Shown here: positions 22,801-35,836 of the stretch, piece by piece | Numbering within the stretch: position 1 is the first letter of the stretch | Layout: every line of letters begins with the position of its first letter | Assembly (NCBI GenBank): GCA_026724425.1 | Contig: JAIUCV010000001.1 | Span: 7,298,556-7,362,555, forward strand | Length of the DNA stretch: 64,000 nucleotides | Direction: 5' to 3' | Source of the DNA: Erythrophleum ivorense | Taxonomy: Eukaryota; Streptophyta; Magnoliopsida; Fabales; Fabaceae | Notes under the pieces: model-generated | The model's database searches: none | The model's input: the letters and a program-made list of their open reading frames with translations, nothing else | Told to the model about the DNA's origin: nothing | Position numbers and translations under genes: made by a program

Positions 22801-24539
22801 ACTCTGTCAAGCTTTTTCTTATGACATTTGCCTCTTTTCTTAATTCTTTATTGGCCTTTTTAAAAATTTAGCCAAATATTTCCTTAATATGAAAGTGTTA
22901 TCCTCTTGTGTTTGAACTTTAAAGTCACTATAGTCTTAGTCATATAAGCATTTCTAGAGGTTTAGCAATTTCCAAGCACTCATTCCCAAGCTCTATATGA
23001 TGAGCAATTATTATCAAAATAATGCTCCTTTTGTGAGTCAAATTCACTTTCATATGTTCCTAACTTATAAGTAAAGATCTTATGATAGCCTAACCTTATT
23101 GCAACATCAATAAGGATATGGCCAATTGACTTATGCCTCTTATATCATCAGTTTTCATAGTTTGGTTATATTTTTATAACCAATTTTATTTTTCAAGGCT
23201 ATTTACATGGCTTGAATGATCATATTTAACTCTCTTACTCATTTGAGGTTGTTAGCCATGTTGCTTAGCACAGTTACACAAGTAATATAGTTCTTTTTCT
23301 TTTCCCAAATGAAATTTTAGATCTATATCTTTGCTAAAGTTATATTCCTCTATTTAACTCCTACACAACATTGTTTAGTTCTTTCTTAGCATCATATTCT
23401 TCTCTAGGATCTAAGAACCTTGTGATGTCAACTTTTCTAATTAAAACCATCTAGTTTGTCCCTTTTATCAAACTAGGTAATGATATTTCTAATAGTCATA
23501 ATCATAATCTTAGTTCTTACATAGACATATAGCATAGATTAACTACATATGCACAATGTTATGCTTGTATTTGTAATAAAATTTGATTAAACCAATAAGA
23601 ACATTATTAGGTTCATGATCAAAAGTTAAAATTTTTCTACTTCCATCACATATATCCTAAGAATGTTTTTACCTTTCCATCAAATTCATATGCAAATATT
23701 GCTTATAGCATAGTTCTTTAAATGAGCCTTTAGGCTGCTAATCTAAGAATGCCCATTTAATAGGGTGTTTCTCACATTTTCCTATAATTTATTAAATTAA
23801 GTTCTCAGGTGAGTCCAAATCTACCAATTTGATAACTTTCACTTGTTAGAATACTTCTCGCATTAAATTTTTTTTTTTTAGTTCTTGGATGAGTCCATGT
23901 CTATCAATCTAAGAACTCCTACTTAATAAGATATTTTTTACATTTTCCTATTAATTTATTTAATATAATACACCTGTAAATTGTGTTTGTATTAATAACA
24001 CACGAGGGACTTCACCTTAAAGATATTTATCTTCTTAAATTATTTTCTCTTCGACCATCATAGGCCTATCTCCAATTACTTTCAACCATCACATGCATAC
24101 TTTTAATTTCCGGGGCCACTACAACATATATTGGAAAATATACTTTGCATGCTTAATCAATTTCTTATGCTTAAGACCTTACTTGTGTATATTATGCCTA
24201 AGCATTCTTACATTTCTTATATAAAAATGAGAAATCAAAGTAGTTCATCAACATTTCTGACAATATGATCTTTTATAATGAGCACTGTCTCTTATGCACA
24301 TCAATTAAAGGAAAAAAAAATCCTTGTTTTAGTTTGGTTCTCCAAATTTCTCCCTAAGGTCCTCATTGATTGATATTCACTAAAACATCATCTGGGAGTA
24401 TGTTGATCAAGCTTAAAAACCATAGAAAGTGATTTATATCTTTAAGTTATCTTAAAAGAGTCTTTTAAGTGTCTATCATGTATTTGAACAATATCCAAAT
24501 ATATCCAAACCATATACTATAATGTAGATCATCATGTGC

Positions 24540-24754
24540 ACCCTTATGTGTCCTTAGAGGTTTGTGTTTTTTTTTTTAAAATGTAAAAAAAAAAAAGAAA
24601 ATGGGGAGCCACATGTGCCTGTGGTGGCTCAGAGGCTCCATGCACCACCATAAAGGGCTCCTTTGGCAACGGGACTGCCACCAATCTCTTCTTCTCCTTA
24701 TCCTCTTTCAATTGGTATAAGGTTTAGGCCTAAACACCAAGGTAGTGAGCTTCA
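24540..24754. other. copia leader/gag flank of solo LTR
   Basis: Contains poly-T and poly-A runs (24569-24596) and a GC-richer patch (24600-24690). No coding signal. It continues after the solo LTR at 26288. Confidence 0.45.
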
Positions 24755-26287
24755 TGTTGCTTTCCTAGAAGCGTACACGCAAGTATACGTATCGTGAAGG
24801 CAATATAGTGATAAGAAATTATCGTTCCCTCGAGGATTTGTTGTCAAAACAATGCCAAATACTGAAATTCACACCCTAATTTAAATCAAGCAAATCAATT
24901 CTTAAATGTTGATGTTAACGGAAATTGTTTATAATTCTAAAGCTATGTAAAAATCTAGGTTAGGATTTGGATTTCCGGGCGAATATTAGCATATAGGATT
25001 ATTGGTCCTCTTGTACTTCATAGTAGTTAGTTCAACATTCATTCCCTTCTACTCTCCATGGTGATACATGTTGGTCTAGGATTCTATTGTTCCTATATAT
25101 ATTTTCCAAATATTGTATAGGGTACTCAGCCAATTTTATAATCCCTTATAAGATTAACTAAGATCAATCTATGAGTGCAATACCTAACTGGATCATGTGA
25201 GGTTATTAAGTATATTCCTATCTCAATGACTAAGCTATCCACTCACCTCAACAAATTTCAAGCACTCACACCACTCAACTTTTGATCTAACCTCCCTTTT
25301 CCTTTCCCAAGTTCAAGTAAGGTATTATATCAATCTAAATGTTGGCCAATCAATCAGAAAGCATGAAGTACAAAGTTGAGTGAACAAGTATGAATCATTG
25401 ATTGCAGAATTAGAATGAAGAACTACTACTAATCCATACAAGAGTTCCAAATAATCCTAGATTAGATAGGGTTTAGCTATACATGATCATAAAATCCAAA
25501 GTCAAGCTTGAAGCAACAATCAAATACATCAGAAACTATTAACAAGACAGAAGAAATGAAGAGGAAACTCAGAAACACAAGGATTCGGCTTCAATCTTCA
25601 ATCTTCAGCTTCTCTTTGCTTCAAGATGGCTCTCTAGCTCTTCCCTCAGCCCTTGCACCTCTGGAATAACACAAAACTAACCCAGAATGACGGCTGCCTC
25701 TACTCTCCTTCCGATAAGAAGCTTCAAACCCTCAGAAATTTTAGAAACAAAACGCTGCGTTCAGCTAATTTGACTTGCGCTGCGGTGAATTTTAGTTCTG
25801 TTTGACTGAGAGCCGTGGCAAGTTTTGATTCTGTCTGAAGGCCTTCTTACCTCTCGCCTCGACGCACACAATCTCGCCGCGGCGAGTTTTGGTTCTGTCT
25901 GAGGCCTCGCCGCGGCCTAAACTATTTTGCCATGGCACAATGAACCCAGCACACTTCCTTCGAATTTCTGAGCTTCCCGCCTCGGCGCAGTGAATCCAGC
26001 CTCTGCGAGATAGTTAAATTCAACACTTTGCAACCTTTCTCTCCTGAATTTGCTCCAAACTCTTCAACACATGAATCCTAAGAAAACCAAGTATGATTAG
26101 CTATCAAAATACTCAAAAATTAAAGATAAAGCTGATGGTTTTTCGAGTAAGTTTGAGTCTAGAACTATTCATCCTATGTATGTTCGTTTCTTTCTATAGA
26201 TGTATTATTTACCCTAGAAGTAGAGGCTAAAGTCATATTTACTGAGAGAAAAATATGTACAATAACATGAATAGTTGGAAATTATCA
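24755..26287 (-). mobile_element. solo LTR of the Athila family, target duplication CTTCA
   Basis: 1533 bases, TGTTGC...TTATCA on the plus strand, flanked by CTTCA on both sides (24750-24754 and 26288-26292). It matches the LTRs at 30190, 39700, 42270 and 46526: shared CGTACACGCAAGTATACGTA near one end and ATGAATAGTTGGAAATTATC at the other. A cluster of CGCCGCGGCG-like palindromes lies at about 25780-26010. No internal region remains, so recombination between two LTRs removed it. Confidence 0.93.
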
Positions 26288-26292
26288 CTTCA

Positions 26293-27189
26293 CATGGTAG
26301 AGAGAGAGTGAATGTGTAACTTTATCTTCAACCTTGGGCAAATTTCTAAAATTTTTAGAAATTCTAGTTTTGAAGGGGCTATTTTGAGGAGTTATATTGC
26401 CTTTAATTTTGGTCCAATTTAAGCAAGTTAGATGTCATTGGAAAGTTTGCAAAAAAAGAAAAAAATTTTGTTCCAATGATATATGGCTCGCTCAAATTGT
26501 TGGCTTGAACAAGAAGTTATAAACCTAAAAACTTGGCTAGTTGGCCACATGTTTAGAAAATGGCTTCACGAATAACTATCTTTGAGGCTTCAAAACTCAC
26601 TCATTTCTTGTCCAAATTGGATAAATTATATATCATTGGAAAGTTGCAAGAAGATAATTCCAAGAATATAAAATTTGCACACATTAAAGGCCTGAGAAGA
26701 AAGATATAGCCCTCGAAAATGGGATGTTTGGCCATCTTTTCTAGATTTTCCAATTTCAGACACTCAACTTCAAATGCTCATATCTCCTAGAATACTCATC
26801 TATTTAGGGAAAACTTGGTGCTATTAGAAAGGTTATTCAACAAGCTTTCCAACCATATATGGTTTGTTTGTAGCAAAAGATTGCTTGTGGTGAGAATGCT
26901 AGACTTCCAAAGTTGGTGGTTCCACCCTGGTTTTCTAGAAGCTTTGAGTCTTAAAAACTCCCTAATGGCTAATTTGAGCTTGACCACACTTCTACATAAT
27001 CATTATTATATAAGCTACCTAATGTTCAAGTTTAGTGGTAATTTGGGCTCTATCAAATTCTGCCATCAAAGGGTGTTCAAGTTTTCATACATGAACATTA
27101 TCATGCAATTCATGTTTTCTTCCCTTTATTTGCATAACAAGAAGCACGGAAATCATAATTTAAAACAAGGGAACAATAGATCCGAGCCA
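26293..27189 (-). other. leader of the copia element
   Basis: Lies between the primer site and gag. It holds several similar lines around a TTGGAAAGTTG-CAAG word (near 26435 and 26640, and in variant form near 26828), suggesting old internal duplications. The opposed frames 26796-26987 and 26815-27201 overlap each other and have no family. Confidence 0.5.
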
Positions 27190-27206
27190 ACCAAGCTTTG
27201 ATATCA
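27190..27206 (-). other. primer binding site, initiator tRNA-Met type
   Basis: Minus strand TGATATCAAAGCTTGGT, matching the TGGTATCAGAGCTTGGT complement of initiator tRNA-Met with two changes. Two bases separate it from the LTR. Confidence 0.8.
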
Positions 27207-27208
27207 AA

Positions 27209-27728
27209 TGAAGGAAGTTTGGCATACTTACCTCTTGTTTGCAATAGATATGGATCTTTGTCCCATGTAGTTTGGAAAAGAATCACAAGTAGACTTTGTT
27301 AGATTTTCCTGACAAAGTCAACTAGAGAGGAGGGCTATGTTTCCTTCAATGGAATTTTATGTGTTAGATTTTCTCTAAAGGAGGAGAGAGAGAGAGAGAG
27401 AGAGAGAGGAGATGGGAGAAATAGGAGTCTATCATTAAAAACCCAAAAACTAATTATGCCTCAAATACTCTAATTAGATTCTCCTCCTTAAAAAATTCCC
27501 TTATTTTTGAATTTTGAAAATCAAAATTCAAATAATATTCTAATTTAACAATTAAAATAATCAACCTAATCTATTTGAATTTGAAAAATCAAATAAATAA
27601 TTTAATAATTAATTAATAATTAATAAATCCTTTTATTAAATAAATAATTAATTAGTTTCTCTTTAAGATTGGGTCAAGTTATGAGTTAGCCCAATCAGTG
27701 CATTAAAAGCACCCTTTTTTCCACAACA
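27209..27728 (-). repeat. 5' LTR of the copia element
   Basis: 520 bases; on the minus strand it opens TGTTGTGGAAAAAAGGGTGC and ends CTTCCTTCA next to the primer site. It contains a (GA)n run at 27381-27412 and much ATTAAT-rich sequence. The start and end match the shortened LTR at 18580-18672. Confidence 0.75.
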
Positions 27729-28850
27729 CACACATACATATATCATGTGCAATCACTTTTAGCCTCTCAAAAATTTGTGGTTATTATTATTATTATGACA
27801 TGGAGTTATGAATTTTGTGATTTTTTATTTGAGTTTTATAATGATTTTATTTATTTATTAATTGATAATTTGATTATACTCTTGAGAGATGTGAGAGTTG
27901 AATAATCGAATACATGTGATGGTATATGGATATAATTTGCATACGAAATCATTTTATTAACCTTATAAAAATTTGCAACCTTTTTTTTTGTAACATATTA
28001 AAAGAATTCTTAACATTACCTATATTCTTTCTCAATCTTTACTACTTAGTGGAACTTTTCTTATTATTATTATTTTCTATCATTCTATGATATTGTGTCT
28101 GTTATAGATGATTACATAGTTAAAATTTTTCAGTAAACTATAAAGTATGGAATTGGTATTGTTATATCCTTAGTTTATGCCTCTTTTAAGGCTGCCTATT
28201 GTCTGCCAAATGATTTTTGTGACGATTGTGACTGTTACCTAACAAAATTATCTTAGTGCTCTTTTTATTTATGGTTTGATACCTCAAATTGTAAGAATAA
28301 TTTCTGAATATCAAGAATAATTAATGAATTTGAATATTGGCTCATAAGCCTTCCTTGTTCAGAATTCCAAATTACTTACAACTCAGCTTTATTCATCCAA
28401 ACGAAGATGGTGCTTGCTTGTTGCTTTCGCTGTATCAGAATATGTAACCAAAATGGAAAGATGCATGGTGTCTTTTGCTTGTTTTATTATCTGCAGCTGA
28501 CAATGAATGAAAAACTGAGAATATATATATATACACACACACATTTTACCTTGACTATGAAAGATATTAATTGTCATGTTTATGATTTGTCCCGTCTTGT
28601 TAGGAAACAGAAGTTCAGCCAAGAAATAATAAGTTAATAATAAACAGAATTATCATATAATTATAATATATTTTATAGTTTGACAGATCTAGGCCTGGCT
28701 CCATATGTGGTCATAGAAACTTCACAAACGAACGAGGAAAGAGTTGGTGGAGAAGAAAAAGGCAATTCTATTAAAATTCATGTCATGGCATGCATTGCCG
28801 CATCTATTGACGTCATTATATACACGTAGCATGAAAAAGGATACTAAATA
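27729..28850. repeat. duplicated unit 3 (blocks G, A, B)
   Basis: Block G (27745-28000: AATCACTTTTAGCC, GACATGGAGTTATGAATTTTGTG) matches 55035-55360. Block A (28150-28640) matches 10440-10900 and 55560-56110. Block B (28680-28780: AGATCTAGGCCTGGCTCCAT, GAGTTGGTGGAGAAGAA) matches 16470-16560 and 52380-52490. The foldback block C is absent. The opposed frames at 28389-28622 and 28407-28637 are not convincing. Confidence 0.68.
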
Positions 28851-28851
28851 T

Positions 28852-28853
<2 letters not shown>

Positions 28854-28889
<36 letters not shown>

Positions 28890-28890
28890 T
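28854..28890. repeat. (AAT)n microsatellite
   Basis: About 12 AAT repeats. 28891-29235 that follows is AT-rich, with a direct repeat around AGTATTCTTTCACATA (near 29088 and 29207); no gene seen. Confidence 0.9.
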
Positions 28891-29235
28891 TATCAAATTT
28901 ATATGTGAAAAGAAGCTAGAAATTTCAAAATACAAGATAAATGCAATAGAGAAGTTGAAAAATATAAATATAATAAAAGAAAAAAAAGTAAATAAAATTG
29001 TTAATTATTTATTAATAACTTTTTTCAATAAAAACATAATAAGTATTTTTTTTTAACAATTTAACATCATATGAACAAGTTTTTTAAAGTATTCTTTCAC
29101 ATATCATGTATTTATTAAAGAATCTAATAGCAAACAATTAAAAATTGGCATGCCTTATAGAACCAAAGGAGTGCCAATTTAATATCATATAAATGAGATT
29201 TTTTTAAGTATTCTTTCACATAACAATATGATATT

Positions 29236-29762
29236 AGAAAACCAACTTTCGATCCTTATTTTTTATATAGGAAAAGGAAATGAGACACAATTCTCTTAGA
29301 AGAAGGATTTCCCATGGTCTTAAACATATCTAAGGCTTGGATTAGAGTCTAAGTGCATGTGAGTGACAAAGCCAAAAGAATTTGCAAGTAAAATGGCTAT
29401 TGAATTAATGAAAATGGGATTTACAAACTCTAAAATTGACAATAGAAATGCTTTGAAATAAACTGAATACAACTTTAACAGGAATTGAGTTAAAAATGGC
29501 AAAAAAGAAAAAGGCACCAAATAAAGTAATAAACAAAGCTAATAAATGACTAAACAATAAAGGAAGTTTTAAAGCAAATTTCTTAGGAGGTTTCTATGTG
29601 TTCTGCATGAGGCTCCTTACTCCCAATTTGTAGCATCCTCTATTTCACACGTTCTCTCACCATGCCATGTCTTCATCCATTTTCTCTATGCTTGCTTGAT
29701 GGCCTTGTAATGGAGATCATATTGTTTAACTGCTTTTAAAGGTTGTTATTTTGATGGATTCA
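29236..29762. repeat. dispersed repeat X, copy 1
   Basis: Clearly related, over about 530 bases, to 57945-58465: shared ACCAACTTTCGATCC, TAAGGCTTGGATTAGAGTCT, TACAAACTCTAAAATTGACA, TCTCTATGCTTGCTTGATG. In copy 2 the sequence runs on into CATTGTCCTATTTTC, which here reappears at 51455, after the LTR at 29763-51453. The nature of X is unknown. The minus-strand frame 29320-29520 has no family. Confidence 0.75.
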
Positions 29763-30189
29763 TGTGACATGTATTGCATAAGTAATATAATGATGAATAG
29801 TGTATCGTTCCTATAAGAATTTGTCACTAAAATAATTGCTAAATGCTAAAATTATACACCTTAATATAAATCAAGCTAAATTAAACTAAAATAAAGATAT
29901 AAAATGAAAAAAATAAAGGAGAGACATCATTTTAGATTAAATTGGAAAGCAAAAGATTTGGAATTATGATTCCCCTTAACATTTCATATGAACAAATTAC
30001 CTATTTCCACCTTGCTCTCAATGTCATTACTAGCTTAAGACTCTAATTTACCTATAAGTATATTCTAAATTACTTATAGGCATTCCCTTAACCAATCCAT
30101 AATTTCTTATGCAATTGATTTAGAGGTTTAATCAAGAATAGGTCCTAAATGGCTATGTAAAGTTGGTAAGCATCTTCTTATCATACAAG

Positions 30190-33100
30190 TGGTAACTCCT
30201 TGTTATTTATGTTTTTGTGCATATTTTCTTTTATTAAAAAAGGATTCAGCCTCTAACTATAGGATAAATAATACTATTATAAATAAAATAAATACATATA
30301 GGATGAATAGCTCTATACTCTACTTTTACATTGTCAATGATAGGTTTTGTTTTAATTATGAGTATATTGAGAAATAATCACACTTTACTCTTACTATAGG
30401 ATGCATGTTTAAGAGAGGATTGAACATGCTCATGTCAAAGACTTCTAAGCATTGTTTCTATTGGAGATTGTGCCCTAGGCTAATCATTGTACTGCGAATA
30501 TTATTTTTATTACGAAATAAGAGTTTTCTTTTTATTACATTATTATATTATTTGCATGTTTATATATAATAATATCCATGGATAAATCATTTTTTTAATT
30601 ATCCAAAATGTTCCTAATCAATCATCCTTGTGGGAACAACGATGAATTAAGATTAGTGTGATTTTGATTGATTAAGTGTTAATCATGTATGATGATATGA
30701 ATCAAAATCATAGGCATGTGTTAGAGAACAGGACACTGGATAGACCCATCATGAGATAAGCAATATGGATTAGGTTATAAGTTTATCTCATATATAACCG
30801 TATCATTGATCTCTTAGGCCTGAGATCACCATAGATTCCTATATGAAGGACACTGTACTTTGGCATAGCCTAATGTCACCTTTGACCGAGTGATTATAAA
30901 AACTATGATCAGGTATAATGGGATCCATGCAGAGGAAGATGAGTGGTCAAGATAGAATTTATCCCTCTAATTAATAGAGAGATATCTCTGGGCCCCTCGA
31001 TAAGTATGACTGAGAAATACATGGCCATGCTCAGATGGAAAGGGTTCTATCTTATATCAGTCTGCTCAAAGATCTAGAAAGTTATGATCGAGCAAGTTGA
31101 GGATGACATTTTCATGCCTCATACTCGATCGAGATATCGTGTGACAAAAAGGATATGATAGGGTTATAAGATAGGTTGCATCGGATCACCGATTCTGTAT
31201 AATTTGGGTAGTCATAATGTCTTGCTAGAGGCTGCTTGTGATTTGTGGGTCAAACAGTGCAGTTAGCCCACTGCCAACATCATATGGGCCTACAGGGTCG
31301 CATACAAGAACAGACCAACTCGGGCTAAAATGTCTATATTCATTGAATCAGAAATGTGTCTAGATTCAATGAATATCTAGGATGGAGGAATTATATATAT
31401 ATATATAAATAATTAAATTCGAAATATATTATATATATATATGTATATTATATTTGATATTATATATATGTATATATATATGAATTAATTTAAATTTGAT
31501 TCTATTAGATAGATTTAAATTTAAACTAATCAGATAATTTAAATTAAGCTCTAGATATTGTTAGTTTAAATTTAAACTATAAGATAAATTTGAATTTAAA
31601 CTAATAGATATATTTAATTAATTTTGATTAATTAAATATATCTAAAACTCTAGTCTATAAATAGGGGTTTCCATATCAGAAAAGTAGAGTTAGAGCTGCC
31701 TCCAAAATCCTTAGAGAGAAGGACACCGTATGGACGTCGTACAGAATTATACAGATAGGCTGTTAGCACACCGTTTGAGTTGCTGAACCCCGTTTGTGTG
31801 GATACCAGTAGAGGGAGCTGATCTGCAGTTAGTTCCTATGATCCAAACAAAAGTAAATAACAAACTCAATTGACAAAAAATGGTAATTCTCTGAACCTGT
31901 TCGGTTTAAGCGATTTTAACGGATCCTTGGTAGGAATTGGGATCACAATTTTAAACGTTTCCACTGTGTGCCTCCCATAATTTCCAACAGTTTCCTACAA
32001 TTTGTAGAAGCTTGCCATGGCTAGAATCGAACTTTGCCACAGCTGAAAAGGAAGAAATTGAGGGCAAGTTTGCAAGGCAACCTGTGCCGCAGTGAATCTT
32101 TACTTAAAAGCTAACTTTGCCACAACAAGTATGTGCTAAGTTGCAGTAGAGATCGAGAGCAGCTAAAACCATGGTGAGGAAAAGTTGAACCATGGCACAC
32201 TATCACACAAAAGCAAAACTCATCGTAGCATGATATTTTGAACCGCGGCAAGAAACTTTCCCATTCTATCCAGTAGCCTATCTCGCCATGATGCATCTTA
32301 ATTAGCTTAGGGTGTGTTTTCACCCAGGACCAAAATTTACCGTGGCAGAACTCATTTTATTAAAACGTTTCATTTTCTTGGCTAAAAATTTGAAGGTTTC
32401 ATGCTTCATATGGACTTTGCTGTAGAAGGAGCCATCATTTTGGGTCTTCCTTAGTCTATTCTAAGTGTGTACAAGCTGGGGGAGGAGCTAAGAGAGGCAT
32501 TTGGAGGTAAAGAAAGCTAAGGATTGAAGATTAAAGCAAAAACAAGATTCATTTCTAAGTTTCTTCTTTCCTTCTTCTTTTCTTTGCATTTTCTCTGATG
32601 TATTTGAGTTTTTCCTTGAATTTGGTGCTGGTTTTCATAAACAAGTATGGCTAAACTCCTTCGTCTAGGATTATTAGAAGCTCTTGTATGGATTAGTGAA
32701 TGATCTTCACTCTACACTTGCTGTTACTAATGATATGTGTTTATTCAACTCTATGTTTATTGCTTTCTGATTGCTTGGCCAACAATTAGAATGATTTGTT
32801 ACTTATACTTGAACTTGGAAAAGGGAAAGTGTAGTAGACCAAGAGTTGAGTAGTGTGAGTGTTTGATTTGGATAGTGGATGGTTTAGTTAATGAAGTAGG
32901 AATATTCATTAACCTCACATAGTCAATTGGGTATTGTGCTATCCATTTATTCTTGGTTAATTTCATAAGGAACATGAAGTTAATCAGATAACCCTATATG
33001 AGATTTAGAAAAATACTTAAAGGAACAACGAATCCTAGACTAGTATGTATCATCATTAAAGGTAAGGATATTTAATGCTGAAGTAACTTGTTATGAAATA

Positions 33101-33357
33101 CAAGAGGAACTAATAATCCTAGATGCTAATATTCATCCGAAAATATAATTATTAACCCTGAACTCTATATAGCATATAGTCTACAAACATTTCTTGTCTA
33201 TTCCCACACTTAAAATTGATTCGCTTGATTTAAGCTAGGGTGGAATTTTGGTACTTGACAATATTTTGGCAACAAATCGTCAAAGGAATGATATTTTCTT
33301 ATCACTATATTGCTTTCGCGATACGTATACTTATTTGTGTGCTTCAAGTTAGCAACA
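30190..33357 (+). repeat. 5' LTR of the Athila element
   Basis: Matches 46526-50389 along its length once the nested solo LTR (30459-31989) here and the CACTA element there are removed. It ends AAGTTAGCAACA directly before the primer site. The palindrome cluster is at 32020-32350. The frames at 30189-30377, 32111-32323 and 33240-33434 are not genes. Confidence 0.92.
30459..31989 (+). mobile_element. solo LTR, probably copia type, target duplication GTTTC
   Basis: 1531 bases from TATTGGAGATTGTGCCCTAG to CCATAATTTCCAACA, flanked by GTTTC on both sides (30454-30458 and 31990-31994). The 3' LTR of the host element lacks it, confirming the insertion point. The first bases were probably TGTTGG, pairing with CCAACA at the end. 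It contains TA-rich tracts (31390-31480) and repeated AAATTTAAACTAAT-type lines (31500-31620). Orientation is inferred from the TGTTGGAGATTG-type start. Confidence 0.92.
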
Positions 33358-33359
33358 AG

Positions 33360-33381
33360 TTTTTGGTGCCGTTAATGGGGA
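33360..33381 (+). other. primer binding site, tRNA-Asp type
   Basis: TTTTTGGTGCCGTTAATGGG follows the LTR end by two bases. It matches the TGGCGCCGTTGCCGGGGA complement of tRNA-Asp with a few changes. Confidence 0.82.
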
Positions 33382-33519
33382 TTGTATGCCAAAATATTTT
33401 TCGATCAATATCAAAACTAGCATACCTAGTTTGAACTTAAGTATTGTGCATAGTTTTACCTTGGTTATTTTCAATTCCTTTTCTATTCTATTTTGCAGTG
33501 GCTGCCTTCCTTGAGTGTG

Positions 33520-34860
33520 TAACCTCTTATGCAAGAAATTGAAAGCCTAAAAGTGCTATTGTTTCAAGAAGAATCTGAAGAAGTGTCTAATGAAACTCAA
33601 AGTGGCAAAATTGAAACTTTGACTTAACCAAAAACATGGCGCATAAGGATGAAAATCATGTCTGAACAGTGAATGATTTTGCTATTTTGAACATGCAAGG
33701 ATACCACTCAAGTATAAAGAGATAAGCTATTCAAGCCAACAACTTTGAAATGAAGCAAATGGTACTACAAATGCTTCAAATGGCAAGGCAATTTGGTGGC
33801 TCTCCTATGGAATACCCAAACACTCATCTCCCTAACTTTTTAAAGGTGTGTGACTCTTTTAAATAGAATGGTGTATCTGATGATGCAATCTGGTTAAGGC
33901 ATTTTCCACTTTCACTAAGGGATAAAGCAAAGCTATGGCTCAATTCATTACTGGATAGGTCTATCGTCACTTGGGATGATCTAGTCATAAAATTCATAGC
34001 TAGGTTTTTCCCACTAACTAGATCAGTAGAATTGAGAAATGATATTACCTCTTTAATGCAACAAGATGATAAGCCATTGTACGAAGCTTAAGAGAGATTC
34101 AAGGAGTTGTCAAAAAAGTGTCTTAACCATGGATTTCCTAAACAGGTATAAGTGCAGACTTTCTACAATAGATTGCTACTGGAAACAAAATCCATCCTTG
34201 ATTTAGCATCTAATGGGAGTATCACTAGCAATCTGAATGTTGATGTTGCATATAATTTGTTAGAAAATATAGTAGCCAACTCCTTCCAATGGTCTACATT
34301 TAGACCCCAAAAGAAAAAGGTGGCTGGGGTCTATGAAATCAACACTTTGACTACACTCTCAACTCAAATGGCTATAATTAACAAGAGGTTTGACAATCTC
34401 AAACTGCATTTTGGTGCTCCGATGGGTGTTAATGCTGTTCAAACTTCAGTCATTACCTGTGATCATTATGGGGAGGAACACTTTAGTCATCAATGTCCTT
34501 CATTGACAGAAGCAGTTAACTATATGGCAACTATAGAAAAAATACAAATAACCATACTCAAATACTTACAACCTAGGCTAGAGGAATCACCCAAATTTCT
34601 AATGGAGTCAAAGTCAAAATTAGGGCCAATCATCTTCTTCTGGTATGAGACCTTCTCATCCTCCTAGATTTTCTGCTCAAGCTAGACCATTAATGTAAGA
34701 AAAGAAGCTAAGTATGGAAGAGATACTCATGCAATATATGGCTAAGCAAGATTCTATTCTAGCCAAACAAAAAGTAACAATGACAAACATGAGTTAGCAA
34801 TCAGAAACATAGAATTGTAAATTGGTCAATTGGCCTTTTTTATAAATTCAAGACCACAGG
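33520..34860 (+). pseudogene. gag of the Athila element
   Basis: The capsid domain reads across 33820-34135: LPNFLKVCDSF, then IWLRHFPLSLRDKAKLWLNS, then WDDLVIKFIARFFP, with in-frame stops near 33865, 34090 and 34150. The longest open part (34152-34667, 171 codons) covers the capsid C-terminus and a zinc knuckle C-D-H-Y-G-E-E-H-F-S-H-Q-C, whose second Cys is Tyr. Gag would build the particle. Defective in frame and in one metal ligand. Confidence 0.83.
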
Positions 34861-35311
34861 GGGTGCTTCCAAGTGACACTGTTCTTAATCCCAAAAGAAT
34901 GCAAAGTCATTACACTGAAGAGTGGCAAGGAGTTACCTGATATGTCACCTTCAAGGCACGATAATGAATCTAGCCAAGATCAAGGCAACTTAAAAGAAAA
35001 GCTTGAGAAGGAAAAAGCTTGTTAAAGAGAAGAGTGAAGTCATTAAGATGAAAAAGAATAATGTTGAAAAGAAGAATCAAGATAACAGTCAAGAAAAAAT
35101 TATTCCTCGATTACGATTTCCTCAACACTTCAAGAAGAAAAATTTGGATAAGCAATATCAAAAGTTTCTAGAGATCTTCAAGCAACTTCACATTAATATT
35201 CCATTTACTGAAACTTTGGAACAAATGCCTAGCTATGTCAAATTCATGAAGGATGTTGTATCAAATAAGAAGCGATTTAGTAAATTTGAGACAATAGCTC
35301 TAACTCAATAA
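34861..35311 (+). pseudogene. gag-protease spacer of the Athila element
   Basis: The open part 35003-35311 is Lys/Glu/Asn-rich and ends with LRFPQHFKKKNLDKQYQKFL and TLEQMPSYVKFMKD, the conserved lead to the protease in this group. It corresponds to 3100-3535 in the left element. A linker, without enzyme motifs. Confidence 0.72.
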
Positions 35312-35347
35312 TGTAGTGCTATTTTACAAAAGAAATTCCCTTCTAAA

Positions 35348-35836
35348 ATGAAGGATCTGAGAAGTTTCACCATGCCTTCTAATATTAGGAAATATTTTAC
35401 TAAAAATGCTTTGTGTGATCTTGGGGCAAGTATGAACCTGATGCCATTGTCAACTTTTAAGAAACTTAAGTTAGGGGAGGCAAGACTAATAACTATCACT
35501 TTGCAACTAGTTTACAGATCATTAGTCTATCCAAATGGAGTTATCGAAGATGTTCTAGTGAAGGTTGATAAGCTAATTTTTTCAATAGACTTTATAGTGC
35601 TAGATTATGAAGAAGATAAGGATATCCTTATCATTTTGGGTAGACACTTTTTGGCCACAAGGAGAACATTGATTGATGTGCAAAAAAGAGAGCTGACCAT
35701 GAGAGTAAATGATCAAGAAGTGACCTTCAACATGTATAAAGTAATGAGGAGCCTGAATGAACCAGAAGAATGTTGTTTTGTGTGTGTTTTTTTTTTGGCA
35801 ATGCAAGATGTTAAGAGTTTTTTTAATCAACTTTAA
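35348..35836 (+). pseudogene. aspartic protease of the Athila element
   Basis: 162 open codons. CDLGASMNLMPLSTFKKL holds the active-site Asp (D-L-G-A); later FIVLDYEEDKDILIILGRHF is the I-L-G-R flap-following strand. The protease would cut the polyprotein inside the particle. The frame before it is closed by a stop at 35309-35311, so it is no longer fused to gag. Minus-strand frames at 35305-35499 and 35600-35935 are shadows. Confidence 0.84.

Larger units (their letters stand above)
18580..27728 (-). mobile_element. Ty1/copia retrotransposon, decayed
   Basis: On the minus strand: 5' LTR (27209-27728), initiator tRNA-Met primer site (27190-27206), long leader, gag with zinc knuckle (about 22740-22800), reverse transcriptase (about 20700-21260), RNase H (about 20060-20240), a long 3' region and a shortened 3' LTR (18580-18672). 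RNase H after RT at the 3' end is the copia order. A solo LTR of another family sits at 24755-26287. Heavily mutated; no long open frame remains. It lies at a TA/CA-rich junction between duplicated units, and a clean target duplication is not visible. Confidence 0.8.

Noticed and set aside
26815..27201. 128-residue plus-strand frame
   Set aside because: It lies in the leader of the minus-strand copia element and runs across its primer site; no domain.
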